64,000 nucleotides of DNA from the NCBI GenBank assembly GCA_049522195.1, contig JBEKOB010000007.1, forward strand, positions 6,577-70,576, given 5' to 3'. The translations under genes were made by a program, and so were the position numbers. Shown one piece after another: positions 26,695 through 34,851 of the stretch. Position 1 is the first letter of the stretch; the number at the start of each line of letters is the position of its first letter. Source of the stretch: UBA9647 sp049522195. GTDB lineage: Bacteria > Bacteroidota > Ignavibacteria > UBA10030. Under the pieces are notes generated by a model that ran no database searches, was not told where the DNA came from, and saw only the letters and a list, made by a program, of their open reading frames with translations.

Positions 26695-28358
26695 CAGCAC
26701 CTGTGTTGAATAGCCTCTCTATCGAAAGCGTGCGACACCGGTTGATCTTAGCAATTGCATCCGGTGTGATGCTCGCCGCATCGTTTCCCCCGTCGCCGGT
26801 CCACTCTCTGGCCTACGTAAGTCTCATTCCTCTCCTGTTGCTGCTTGAGACGCTGGAAGGAACATGGAGAAAACTCCGCTACTCGTATGCGACGTTCTTT
26901 GTCTTTCATGTTTTGACTCTGTTCTGGATCGGTGGTTTCGTTGTGGGGAAAGATTTCTGGATGATGCTCGCCGGCGGAGCCGTCCTTCTTTTTCATCCTC
27001 TCTTTTACGTCCTCGTAGTACTTCTGTACATCAGGGTCCGTAACCGGCTGGGTTTGCTCGCAGGTCTCATGTTCCTGCCCCTCGCATGGGTCGGCTTCGA
27101 GTATTCTCACTCACTGAGCGAATTCTCCTTCCCATGGATAACACTCGGCAACAGTCAGGCCTACGATCTCCAGAGACTCCAGATTGCCGAGTTCACATCG
27201 ACCTATGGAGTGTCATTTCTCGTCCTTTGCTTCAACGTTATTGGATTCGTTCTTATCACGAATGTCGCAGCACGTAAGTGGTCATTTCGTTCGCGGCCGG
27301 CTCTCTTAGGCCTCTCAGCTCTTTTGGTGATCTACTTCGGTCCTTGGGTATATGGGAACTTCACGATGGCGAGATATGCGATGAGAGGCAGGTCACAGGC
27401 GCTCAACGTCGGGATTGTCCAACCGAATATCGATCCATGGGAGAAATGGGACACAAGGGGCGCCAGCCCATGGGAGTCGTACGACAAACAACTCGCGAAT
27501 TATATGCGGGAAACAAAAGCGCTCGCGGCCCAGCCAACGGACCTTGTCGTCTGGCCGGAAACAGCTATCCCGTTTCGCATTCTCCTCCCCGGAAATCAGA
27601 TGTACTGGCATTGGCTTCGCCATAATCTGGACTCGACGGGTACTCCGGTGCTGACCGGGCTGCCATATACCGTGTTCTACGACAGCGCCCATGCTCCGGC
27701 GACCGCGTCCCGGGACCCGTTGAGAAACCGGTACTACGATGATTTCAACTCGACAGCTCTCCTCATCCCTGGTCGTGAGATCGGACCGGTCTACAAGAAG
27801 ATTGTGCTCGTACCCTTTGCCGAACGAATTCCGTACGCTGGTACGTTCAAATTCCTTATCGAGCCTCTGAAGTGGAACGTCGGTATCGGTATGTGGGGAA
27901 AGGGGAGTGACACCGTTCTTTTTTCACTCCCTCTTCGACGCGATCAGGAGACCAAGTTTGCATCCATGATATGCTACGAGTCCGTGTATCCGAATTTCGT
28001 TCGCGAGTTTGTTGTTCGGGGTGCGCAATTCCTCGTCATCATCACCAATGACAGCTGGTGGGGAAATACCCCGGGTGCCTACCAGCATGCGAGCTATGCT
28101 TCCATACGAGCGATTGAAAACCGACGATGGATTGTTCGCGCTGCGAATGGCGGAATCTCCGGGTTCGTCGACCCCGCTGGCGTTTACCACAACGAGACCA
28201 GACTCTACACGCGTGCGACGTTTCATGGAACCATTGAGCCGCGGACAGAGTTGACCTTTTATGCCCGTCATGGCGACGTTTTCGCCGGAGGTTGTGTTGT
28301 CGCTGCGGCGGCGCTATTTCTGTTGACTTTTCTTCCACAACGAAAACAAACTGAATGA
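26691..28358 (+). CDS. lnt: Apolipoprotein N-acyltransferase
   Basis: A 555-residue inner-membrane enzyme adding the third acyl chain to lipoproteins before Lol-dependent sorting. The first 230 residues form about six to eight membrane helices. The rest is a nitrilase-like domain with catalytic Glu in WPETAIPF, Lys in YKKIVLVPFAE and Cys in MICYESVYP, all present. NDSWWGNTPGAYQH is a family segment. It starts in an ATGA overlap with the PAP2 gene and overlaps the threonine aldolase gene by 4 bp. Confidence 0.95.
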   Translation: MTAPVLNSLSIESVRHRLILAIASGVMLAASFPPSPVHSLAYVSLIPLLLLLETLEGTWRKLRYSYATFFVFHVLTLFWIGGFVVGKDFWMMLAGGAVLLFHPLFYVLVVLLYIRVRNRLGLLAGLMFLPLAWVGFEYSHSLSEFSFPWITLGNSQAYDLQRLQIAEFTSTYGVSFLVLCFNVIGFVLITNVAARKWSFRSRPALLGLSALLVIYFGPWVYGNFTMARYAMRGRSQALNVGIVQPNIDPWEKWDTRGASPWESYDKQLANYMRETKALAAQPTDLVVWPETAIPFRILLPGNQMYWHWLRHNLDSTGTPVLTGLPYTVFYDSAHAPATASRDPLRNRYYDDFNSTALLIPGREIGPVYKKIVLVPFAERIPYAGTFKFLIEPLKWNVGIGMWGKGSDTVLFSLPLRRDQETKFASMICYESVYPNFVREFVVRGAQFLVIITNDSWWGNTPGAYQHASYASIRAIENRRWIVRAANGGISGFVDPAGVYHNETRLYTRATFHGTIEPRTELTFYARHGDVFAGGCVVAAAALFLLTFLPQRKQTE

Positions 28359-29401
28359 CCATGGAAACTGAGATCATTGATTTGCGGAGTGACACGATCA
28401 CGAAACCGTCAGACGCCATGCGACAGGCGATGGCTCAGGCGCCAGTCGGCGATGACGTCTTCGCTGAAGATCCAACCGTCAATCTTTTGCAGCAAAAGGT
28501 TGCCGCGCTGCTGGGGAAGCCAGCTGCTCTGTACGTCCCCTCCGGCGTCATGTCAAACCAAGTAGCAATCAAGGTCCACACGCAACCGGGAGACGAGGTC
28601 ATCGTAGAGAAGGAATCGCATATCTTCAATTACGAGACTGCCGCACCATCCATTCTGTCAAACGTCCAGCTTCATCTTCTGCAGGGCGAGCACGGAATCC
28701 TGCGCGCAGGTCAGTTGGCGCCGGCTGTTCGCCCCTCTGTGTACTACATGCCCCGCACAGCGCTCATCTGCCTGGAAAACACACACAATCGGGCAGGAGG
28801 GACTATCTACCCGATAGAAGAGATTAAAAAGATACGCGAATTTGCCAAAGCTCTTGGCATACGGATGCATCTCGACGGTGCGCGGCTTTGGAACGCATCA
28901 GTGGCGACAGGAATCGCACCGAGCGAATATGCACAGTACTTCGATACTGTATCCGTCTGTTTTTCGAAAGGACTTGGCGCTCCTGTCGGATCTGCACTTG
29001 TCGGATCCGAAGAGATGATTCAGCGCGCACGCCGATTTCGAAAGATTCTCGGCGGCGGAATGCGCCAAGCGGGCATCATCGCTGCAGGCGCCCTCTTTGC
29101 GCTTGAACACAACATCGACCGCTTGAAAGAGGACCACAAGAAGGCACGCATTTTCGCCGAACGCGTTGCCGCAAATCCCCTGGCGGGAATCGATCTCAAA
29201 TACGTTCAGACGAATATGGTCGTCATTGACATTTCCCGGACCGGAAAAACGACCGGCGAAATGCTCGATTTGCTACGGGCGAAGAACGTATACCTTTCTG
29301 ACGCCAATTACACCTCTCTAAGGGCGGTGATGCATTTGGATGTATCCACTGAGCAGGTTCTGCGTGCGGCAGACATTGTGGCTGGCACAATCCGGGCATG
29401 A
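28355..29401 (+). CDS. ltaE: Low-specificity L-threonine aldolase
   Basis: A 348-residue PLP enzyme splitting L-threonine or allo-threonine into glycine and acetaldehyde. It begins IIDLRSDTITKPSDAMR, carries GDDVFAEDPTVN and HLDGARLWNA (Asp near the cofactor nitrogen), and the Schiff-base Lys lies in CFSKGLGAPVGS. ATG at 28355 overlaps the lnt stop; a second in-frame ATG at 28361 is an alternative. It overlaps the thioesterase gene by 4 bp. Confidence 0.92.
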   Translation: MTMETEIIDLRSDTITKPSDAMRQAMAQAPVGDDVFAEDPTVNLLQQKVAALLGKPAALYVPSGVMSNQVAIKVHTQPGDEVIVEKESHIFNYETAAPSILSNVQLHLLQGEHGILRAGQLAPAVRPSVYYMPRTALICLENTHNRAGGTIYPIEEIKKIREFAKALGIRMHLDGARLWNASVATGIAPSEYAQYFDTVSVCFSKGLGAPVGSALVGSEEMIQRARRFRKILGGGMRQAGIIAAGALFALEHNIDRLKEDHKKARIFAERVAANPLAGIDLKYVQTNMVVIDISRTGKTTGEMLDLLRAKNVYLSDANYTSLRAVMHLDVSTEQVLRAADIVAGTIRA

Positions 29402-29871
29402 TATCCTCCATGAAGAAAGAACAATTCAAATACTTTACCCAGCTTCGCGTGCGGAGCTATGAAGTCGATTGGCAGGGGATTGTGCACAACACAAATTATC
29501 TGCGCTTCTTCGAGGTGGGTCGGATCGAATATCTGAAGCATATCGGTGCCACCGTCGATATGAAGACGATTCAGGGAAATGGAAAGGTTGTCCTCGTACG
29601 AAATGAGATCGATTACGAATCCCCCGCATTCTTCGATGAACTGCTGAACGTTTACACACGGATTTCTCTCATCAAGAATTCCAGCTTCGTCATGGAGGGA
29701 TTGATGAAGAAATTGGAGGGTGGCCAGATTGTGTCTCACAACCTGGCGTATCACGTTTGGCTGGATCCAAACACGAACCGGCCAAAGACGATTGACGATG
29801 AATTTCGCATGCTGGTACAGAAGTTCGAGGGAGAAGATTGCCAGATCATCTGGCCATCGCTCGAAGTGTAG
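29398..29871 (+). CDS. Hotdog-fold acyl-CoA thioesterase (4HBT/YbgC type)
   Basis: A 157-residue hotdog-fold thioesterase. The pattern VRSYEVDWQGIVHNTNYLRFFEVGRIEYL is the YbgC/FadM-like active-site helix region, with Asp in the usual YxxxDxxGxVxN motif. It probably hydrolyses an acyl-CoA or acyl-ACP of unknown chain. The start overlaps the ltaE stop; an ATG at 29410 would also fit. trpE begins 20 bp downstream. Confidence 0.87.
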   Translation: MISSMKKEQFKYFTQLRVRSYEVDWQGIVHNTNYLRFFEVGRIEYLKHIGATVDMKTIQGNGKVVLVRNEIDYESPAFFDELLNVYTRISLIKNSSFVMEGLMKKLEGGQIVSHNLAYHVWLDPNTNRPKTIDDEFRMLVQKFEGEDCQIIWPSLEV

Positions 29872-29891
29872 TTGACCTGTCAAGACAAGAA

Positions 29892-31424
29892 ATGACGACG
29901 TTTGAGGAATTCAAGCAACTGAGCCAGGGGGGCAATGTCATCCCTGTGTACGAGACTCTTCTGGCCGACACGGAAACTCCGGTCTCTGTCTACCTCAAGA
30001 TCCAAAAAGAAAGTCCGTACTCGTTTCTCCTCGAAAGCGTTGAAGGGGGAGAAAAGGTTGGGCGGTATTCATTTATTGGATTTAATCCGTTCATGAGTTT
30101 TACCATTCACGGAAAACGATTCAAACTCGAGACATTCCACGAGGATGTGAAAGTCCTGCCGACGCTTGTTTCGGAGGATGATCATCCGCTAGCAGCACTC
30201 AAGACAATCTTCGCACACATCAAGACAGTACGAAGCCCTGGCCTGCCCCGTTTCTCGGGTGGAGCTGTAGGATACTTCGGATACGAAAGCGTGCAGCTCG
30301 TGGAAGATGTGCCGGTTCTCGAAGGCGACGACTTTGAAGTCCCTGATGCTCTGTTGCTTTTCTATGACGTGGTATTGGTCTTCGACAACCTGCAGCACCA
30401 GCTTTTCCTCGTCTCAAATGCATATCTCCCTGGCGGAAAGAGGTCAGAGCTCACTCTTCTTACGGAGTACACAAAGGCCGCTGCAGAAATCGCTCGCGTG
30501 AAACAGCTGTTACAGCAACCTGCTGCTGCAGGGATCGGCACGGCCACACTGCTCGGCCCGATGCGTTATGTTACTCCCAAAGATCAATTCTGCGCTTCGG
30601 TCGAGCGCTCACGACAATATATCATTGAGGGCGACATCTTTCAGGTCGTTCTTTCCCAGAGACTCGAGCAAAAAGCGACTGTTGCCCCGTTTGACCTGTA
30701 CCGATCGCTGCGCATCATCAATCCCTCTCCGTACATGTATTTCCTCCAGTGCAAGGATTTCAGCATTATCGGCGCCTCGCCGGAGATGTTAGTGCGTGTG
30801 GATGAAGGCCGGGTCGAAACGAGACCTATCGCCGGCACGCGACGCAGGGGAGGAACAAGAGACGAAGACGATCAGCTCGAAAAGGAATTGCTCAACGACC
30901 CCAAAGAGCGTGCAGAGCACCTGATGCTCGTCGATCTCGGCCGGAATGACCTCGGAAGAATTTGTTCCTATGGCTCGGTAGCAGTGGAGGAATACATGTC
31001 GATCGAGAAGTATTCGCACGTCATGCATCTGGTGACGAGCGTCAAGGGGAAACTGCGGAGCGATTGTACGCAGATCGACGCTCTCTTTTCCTGTTTTCCT
31101 GCTGGGACCTTGAGCGGAGCGCCGAAGATCCGTGCTATGGAAATCATAACCGAGCTTGAACAACTGCGCCGATCTGTCTACGGGGGAGCTGTAGCGTACA
31201 TCGACTTTTCAGGCAATCTCGATTCATGCATCGCGATTCGAACGGTCGTGATGCGGGGAGATGTTCTTCGCTTCCAGGCCGGAGCTGGCATCGTCTATGA
31301 TTCGAATCCGGAACGAGAGTTCGAAGAAACCATGGAAAAGCTCCGGGCAAACTTGAAGGCACTCGAACTGCTGACGCATCCGGAGAAAGCCCGGACAACG
31401 ATTTCATCGGGTCGACCCTCATGA
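29892..31424 (+). CDS. trpE: Anthranilate synthase component I
   Basis: A 510-residue chorismate-using enzyme that, with the glutaminase below, makes anthranilate for tryptophan. The N-terminal SFLLESVEGGEKVGRYSF contains the LLES motif linked to tryptophan feedback binding, which favours TrpE over PabB. The catalytic half shows GDIFQVVLSQRL, RPIAGTRRRGG, LVDLGRNDLGRI and FPAGTLSGAPK. The start is ATG at 29892. It overlaps trpG by 4 bp. No other trp genes follow, so the pathway must be split elsewhere. Confidence 0.93.
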   Translation: MTTFEEFKQLSQGGNVIPVYETLLADTETPVSVYLKIQKESPYSFLLESVEGGEKVGRYSFIGFNPFMSFTIHGKRFKLETFHEDVKVLPTLVSEDDHPLAALKTIFAHIKTVRSPGLPRFSGGAVGYFGYESVQLVEDVPVLEGDDFEVPDALLLFYDVVLVFDNLQHQLFLVSNAYLPGGKRSELTLLTEYTKAAAEIARVKQLLQQPAAAGIGTATLLGPMRYVTPKDQFCASVERSRQYIIEGDIFQVVLSQRLEQKATVAPFDLYRSLRIINPSPYMYFLQCKDFSIIGASPEMLVRVDEGRVETRPIAGTRRRGGTRDEDDQLEKELLNDPKERAEHLMLVDLGRNDLGRICSYGSVAVEEYMSIEKYSHVMHLVTSVKGKLRSDCTQIDALFSCFPAGTLSGAPKIRAMEIITELEQLRRSVYGGAVAYIDFSGNLDSCIAIRTVVMRGDVLRFQAGAGIVYDSNPEREFEETMEKLRANLKALELLTHPEKARTTISSGRPS

Positions 31425-31987
31425 TCCTCGTCATTGACAATTACGACTCATTCACGTATAACCTTGTCCAGTACGTGGGGGAGATGGGTGCAGAGCTGAC
31501 GGTCGCCCGCAACGACCGGATTACTATCCAGGAAATACGGGACTTGAACCCCCAGAGGATTATTCTGTCACCAGGTCCGTGCACTCCTTCGGAGGCCGGT
31601 GTCTCCATCTCAGTTGTCCGCGAGTTGCATAAGGAATTCCCGATACTTGGGGTATGCCTGGGACACCAGGCAATTGGCGAGGCGCTCGGGGGAAGAGTTG
31701 TCAAGGCAGGGGAGATTTTTCATGGAAAGACCTCGTCAATCCTTCACACGGGCAAGGAGATTTTTTCACATATTCCATCTCCCTTCACCGCAACAAGATA
31801 CCACTCCCTCATTGTCGAGAAGGATTCGCTTCCTATGTGTCTCGAGGTGACAGCGTGGACGGATGACGGAGTGATCATGGGACTCCGCCACCGGGAATAC
31901 CCTACGTTTGGAGTTCAATTCCATCCGGAATCAATCGCTACGGAGCACGGAAAACAGATTCTGAAGAATTTTCTTTTCCTGCCATAA
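31421..31987 (+). CDS. trpG: Anthranilate/aminodeoxychorismate synthase glutaminase
   Basis: A 188-residue class I glutamine amidotransferase supplying ammonia to TrpE. NYDSFTYNLVQY opens the protein, the nucleophile Cys lies in GVCLGHQAIG, and the His-Glu pair lies in FGVQFHPESIAT. In many bacteria one such subunit also serves folate synthesis, so a shared TrpG/PabA role is possible. The start overlaps the trpE stop. Confidence 0.93.
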   Translation: MILVIDNYDSFTYNLVQYVGEMGAELTVARNDRITIQEIRDLNPQRIILSPGPCTPSEAGVSISVVRELHKEFPILGVCLGHQAIGEALGGRVVKAGEIFHGKTSSILHTGKEIFSHIPSPFTATRYHSLIVEKDSLPMCLEVTAWTDDGVIMGLRHREYPTFGVQFHPESIATEHGKQILKNFLFLP

Positions 31988-32018
31988 CCACGACCGTTTC
32001 ACCCCCGAAAGGATTGCT

Positions 32019-32735
32019 ATGGATACTCCCCCAGGAATTACCGAGCACGACGTTAAGCAGGACATTCAGCTTCGTTCTCTCATCAGTGCACAAGATGACG
32101 TCTGGCGGATATTTCGAGTGATGTCGGAATTCGTTGACGGTTTCACGGTCCTGTCGAAACAGGAAAACCTGGTGTCTATATTTGGCTCCGCCCGAACGGA
32201 ACCCGGGTCGCCGTATTACAAGCTGGCAGAACAGGTTTCCCGTGAACTCGTGAAAAGAGGCTTCAATATCCTGACTGGAGGCGGACCCGGAGTTATGGAA
32301 GGTGCAAACAAGGGGGCACGGGAGCAGGGAGGAGCATCCGTCGGAGCAAATATCGAGCTCCCGCATGAACAAGATTCCAATCGATACATCGATCGAAATC
32401 GCCTGGTGACATTTCGACATTTCTTTGTCCGCAAAGTGATGTTCGTGAAGTATGCGCACGGATTCATTGTGCTCCCTGGGGGTTTTGGCACACTCGATGA
32501 ATTCTTCGAGGCGATCACACTCATCCAGACAAAAAAAACTCGCTCGTTCCCTGTGATCCTGATGGGCTCTGCATATTGGAATGGGCTTATTGATTGGATA
32601 CGTAAAGTCGTTGTCCCCGCAGGCAATATCTCTCCTGAGGATATGTCCCTCTTTCGGGTAGAAGATGACCCCGCAAAGGCGGCTGAAATTGTTGATGTTT
32701 TTTATCGTGAGAACAAGATGATCACGAATTTCTAA
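32019..32735 (+). CDS. LOG-family Rossmann-fold protein
   Basis: A 238-residue protein of the LOG (lonely guy) family. Members characterised as cytokinin riboside 5'-monophosphate phosphoribohydrolases share the PGGxGTxxE motif, seen here as LPGGFGTLDEFFE, together with GGGPGVMEGANKGA. In bacteria the physiological substrate is often a nucleotide monophosphate and remains uncertain. The ATG has GAAAGGA upstream. It is the last gene before the rimP promoter. Confidence 0.88.
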   Translation: MDTPPGITEHDVKQDIQLRSLISAQDDVWRIFRVMSEFVDGFTVLSKQENLVSIFGSARTEPGSPYYKLAEQVSRELVKRGFNILTGGGPGVMEGANKGAREQGGASVGANIELPHEQDSNRYIDRNRLVTFRHFFVRKVMFVKYAHGFIVLPGGFGTLDEFFEAITLIQTKKTRSFPVILMGSAYWNGLIDWIRKVVVPAGNISPEDMSLFRVEDDPAKAAEIVDVFYRENKMITNF

Positions 32736-32746
32736 AGCGAAATCGC

Positions 32747-32775
32747 TTGCATATTGCCGGGGGTTTGTCTATATT
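32747..32775 (+). promoter_or_regulatory. Promoter of the rimP-nusA-infB operon
   Basis: TTGCAT, a 17-bp spacer and TATATT, just after the LOG gene. It is the best example of the window's TTGCA-type promoter, and it lies upstream of the leader terminator. Confidence 0.78.
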
Positions 32776-32797
32776 ATGTGACCTCGCAGTAGAAGTA

Positions 32798-32829
32798 GAA
32801 ATAGCCCGCCGTTCCGGGCTATTTTTTTT
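32798..32829 (+). terminator. Leader terminator (possible attenuator) before rimP
   Basis: Stem ATAGCCCG with CGGGCTAT, extended by flanking A-T pairs, around loop CCGTTC and followed by eight T. The T run touches the ribosome-binding region GGAG, and rimP starts 13 bp further on. Transcription begins about 16 bp before the hairpin, so every transcript must pass it. Confidence 0.85.
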
Positions 32830-32842
32830 GGAGTCTGAAGAA

Positions 32843-33298
32843 ATGATTGAAATTCTGGAGAAAATGAGCGCTTTGGTCGCGCCCGTCCTCGAAAATCACG
32901 GAGCTTTTTTGGTTGATGTATCCGTTCGGAATGAACGGGGAGGAAAGCTTCTCCAGGCATTCATCGACACGGACGAGGGAATAACGATCGAAGAGTGTGC
33001 GATCATAAGCCGTGAATTTTCTCAAGAACTTGATCGCGAAAACGTCATACAGGGATCGTATCGCCTCGAGGTGTCATCCCCTGGAATCGACAAACCAATC
33101 CGAATGCTGCGTCAATATCGGAAAAATGTGGGTCGTCGATTCAAGGTTGTGCATCAGTCAGCTGAAACACTGACGACCCTCGTAGGGAAGCTTCAGTCCG
33201 TCGACGATGAGAGGCTGACATTTGAAACTGAAACAGGGGAGTCTGTTACACTTGATTTCACAAAAATTATTGAGTCCAAAGAAGAGCTGCCCTGGTAA
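32843..33298 (+). CDS. rimP: Ribosome maturation factor RimP
   Basis: A 151-residue factor for maturation of the 30S subunit. Characteristic segments are GAFLVDVSVRNERGGKLLQAFID, GITIEECAIISREFSQELD and YRLEVSSPGIDKPI. The start is ATG at 32843, with GGAG 9 bases upstream; the longer frame would run back through the terminator and promoter. It is followed by nusA after 36 bp, the usual order. Confidence 0.94.
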   Translation: MIEILEKMSALVAPVLENHGAFLVDVSVRNERGGKLLQAFIDTDEGITIEECAIISREFSQELDRENVIQGSYRLEVSSPGIDKPIRMLRQYRKNVGRRFKVVHQSAETLTTLVGKLQSVDDERLTFETETGESVTLDFTKIIESKEELPW

Positions 33299-33334
33299 AC
33301 GGCTCGGCATTGAGTTTATTGTTCGGAGGCTTTC

Positions 33335-34807
33335 ATGAATCACGAAATAGTCGAATCATTTGCCCAAATGGTTCGGGAAAAAGGCATCGACAAGGATATC
33401 CTCGTCGGCATTGTAGAAGATATCTTTGGCATGATGGTTCGTAAGAAGTACGGACCTACTGTCAAATTCGATGTCGTGGTCAACATGGACAAGGGAGATA
33501 TTGAAATCTATCTTGAACGTGAAGTTGTCGCTGAAGTCATCGACCCGATAACGCAGGTGGATGTGAAGGAAGCACGGAAGAAATCGGGCGAGGACATCGA
33601 CGTTGGTGAAGAATTCGTCGAGATCGTGCCACTCGACAGCTTCGGGCGGAGACTCGTTGTCAGTGCAAAACAGAATTTGAATCAGCGCATCAAGGAAATC
33701 GAGCGCGAAGCGATATACAACGAATACTCAACCTCCCTCGGCGAAATCGTCGTCGGCGAGATTTACCAAATTCGCAAGGGGAAGGGGGAGATACTCGTTA
33801 TCCACAACAAGAACGAGCTCATTCTCCCACGCAGCGAGCAAATCTATAAGGAACGGTACAAGAAGGGGGACACCATTCGCGCCGTCGTCAAAGAGGTGCG
33901 AAAAGGTGCAGGCAACCCGGTCGTCATTATCTCCCGAACGGATTCACAGTTCCTCATGCGTCTCTTTGAGATTGAGATACCCGAAATCTATGATGGTATC
34001 ATCGAAATCAAGGCGATTGCGCGCGAACCCGGTGACCGAGCCAAAGTGGCCGTGCTTTCCCATGACGATAGAATCGACGCAGTCGGCGCGTGCGTGGGCA
34101 TGAAGGGTGTCAGAATTCATGCGATCGTGCGCGAACTCAACAATGAGAATATTGACGTCATCAACTGGAGTGATGAGCCCTTGGTCTTCATCACGCGTTC
34201 ACTCTCCCCGTCAAAGTTGAAGGAGATCCAACTCGACAAAGAAACTAAGAAGGCGAATGTAACGGTTGCAGCGGATCAGGTTTCCCTGGCGATCGGCAAG
34301 AACGGCCAAAACGTGCGCCTTGCTTCGAAGTTGACGGGATACGATATTCAATTGATCAAGGAGGGCGGCGAGGAAGAAGAATATGATATGGATCTCTCCG
34401 AATTCCGCGAGGAACTCGGCGATGTTATGTTTCATAAGTTCTTCGACGAAGGATATGAATCGGTGCATGACGTTATCGATACGGCCATAGAAGAGCTCGT
34501 CAATACACTTGGGATCGAGAAAGAAAAGATCGAAGAGATCGTTGGCCTTTTGAAGCGAGGTCTGGAAGACGCGGAGATCGAGGACGCGGAAGATGCGGGC
34601 GAGCCCGCAGCTGCAGCGGCCCCGGCTGAAACCCCGGCCCAGGAACCAACGACGACGGAGACGGCTGAGGCCGCGGAGGACTCTGCGGCTGAAGCTCCTG
34701 CCGCTGAACCATCGACGGAGACGATTGAGCCAACGGAGGACTCTCCGGAGGCTGCCAAGCCCGAACCGACGGAATCTCCTGAGAGCGAAGAAAAGCAACC
34801 GCAGTAG
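33335..34807 (+). CDS. nusA: Transcription termination/antitermination factor NusA
   Basis: A 490-residue RNA polymerase-binding factor controlling pausing, termination and antitermination. Its order is N-terminal polymerase-binding domain (1-125), S1 domain (about 130-200, GEIVVGEIYQIRKGKGE), and KH1 and KH2 (DAVGACVGMKGVRIHAIV, then QVSLAIGKNGQNVRLASKLT). A helical segment follows, then a tail of about 80 residues after 410 made almost only of Ala, Glu, Pro and Thr. GGAGG precedes the ATG. In other bacteria NusA controls its own operon through leader terminators, and such a terminator is present before rimP. Confidence 0.95.
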   Translation: MNHEIVESFAQMVREKGIDKDILVGIVEDIFGMMVRKKYGPTVKFDVVVNMDKGDIEIYLEREVVAEVIDPITQVDVKEARKKSGEDIDVGEEFVEIVPLDSFGRRLVVSAKQNLNQRIKEIEREAIYNEYSTSLGEIVVGEIYQIRKGKGEILVIHNKNELILPRSEQIYKERYKKGDTIRAVVKEVRKGAGNPVVIISRTDSQFLMRLFEIEIPEIYDGIIEIKAIAREPGDRAKVAVLSHDDRIDAVGACVGMKGVRIHAIVRELNNENIDVINWSDEPLVFITRSLSPSKLKEIQLDKETKKANVTVAADQVSLAIGKNGQNVRLASKLTGYDIQLIKEGGEEEEYDMDLSEFREELGDVMFHKFFDEGYESVHDVIDTAIEELVNTLGIEKEKIEEIVGLLKRGLEDAEIEDAEDAGEPAAAAAPAETPAQEPTTTETAEAAEDSAAEAPAAEPSTETIEPTEDSPEAAKPEPTESPESEEKQPQ

Positions 34808-34851
34808 CAGCATCACGTGTACTTGAGTACTCAGAACGGAAAAGAATCTGC

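Noticed and set aside
32747..32842. Upstream start for RimP
   Set aside because: It would begin inside the promoter and run through the terminator hairpin; the ATG at 32843 gives the family N terminus.
34211..34816. Long open frame opposite nusA
   Set aside because: It mirrors the Ala/Glu-rich codons of the NusA tail, giving Arg/Leu repeats, and has no family features.
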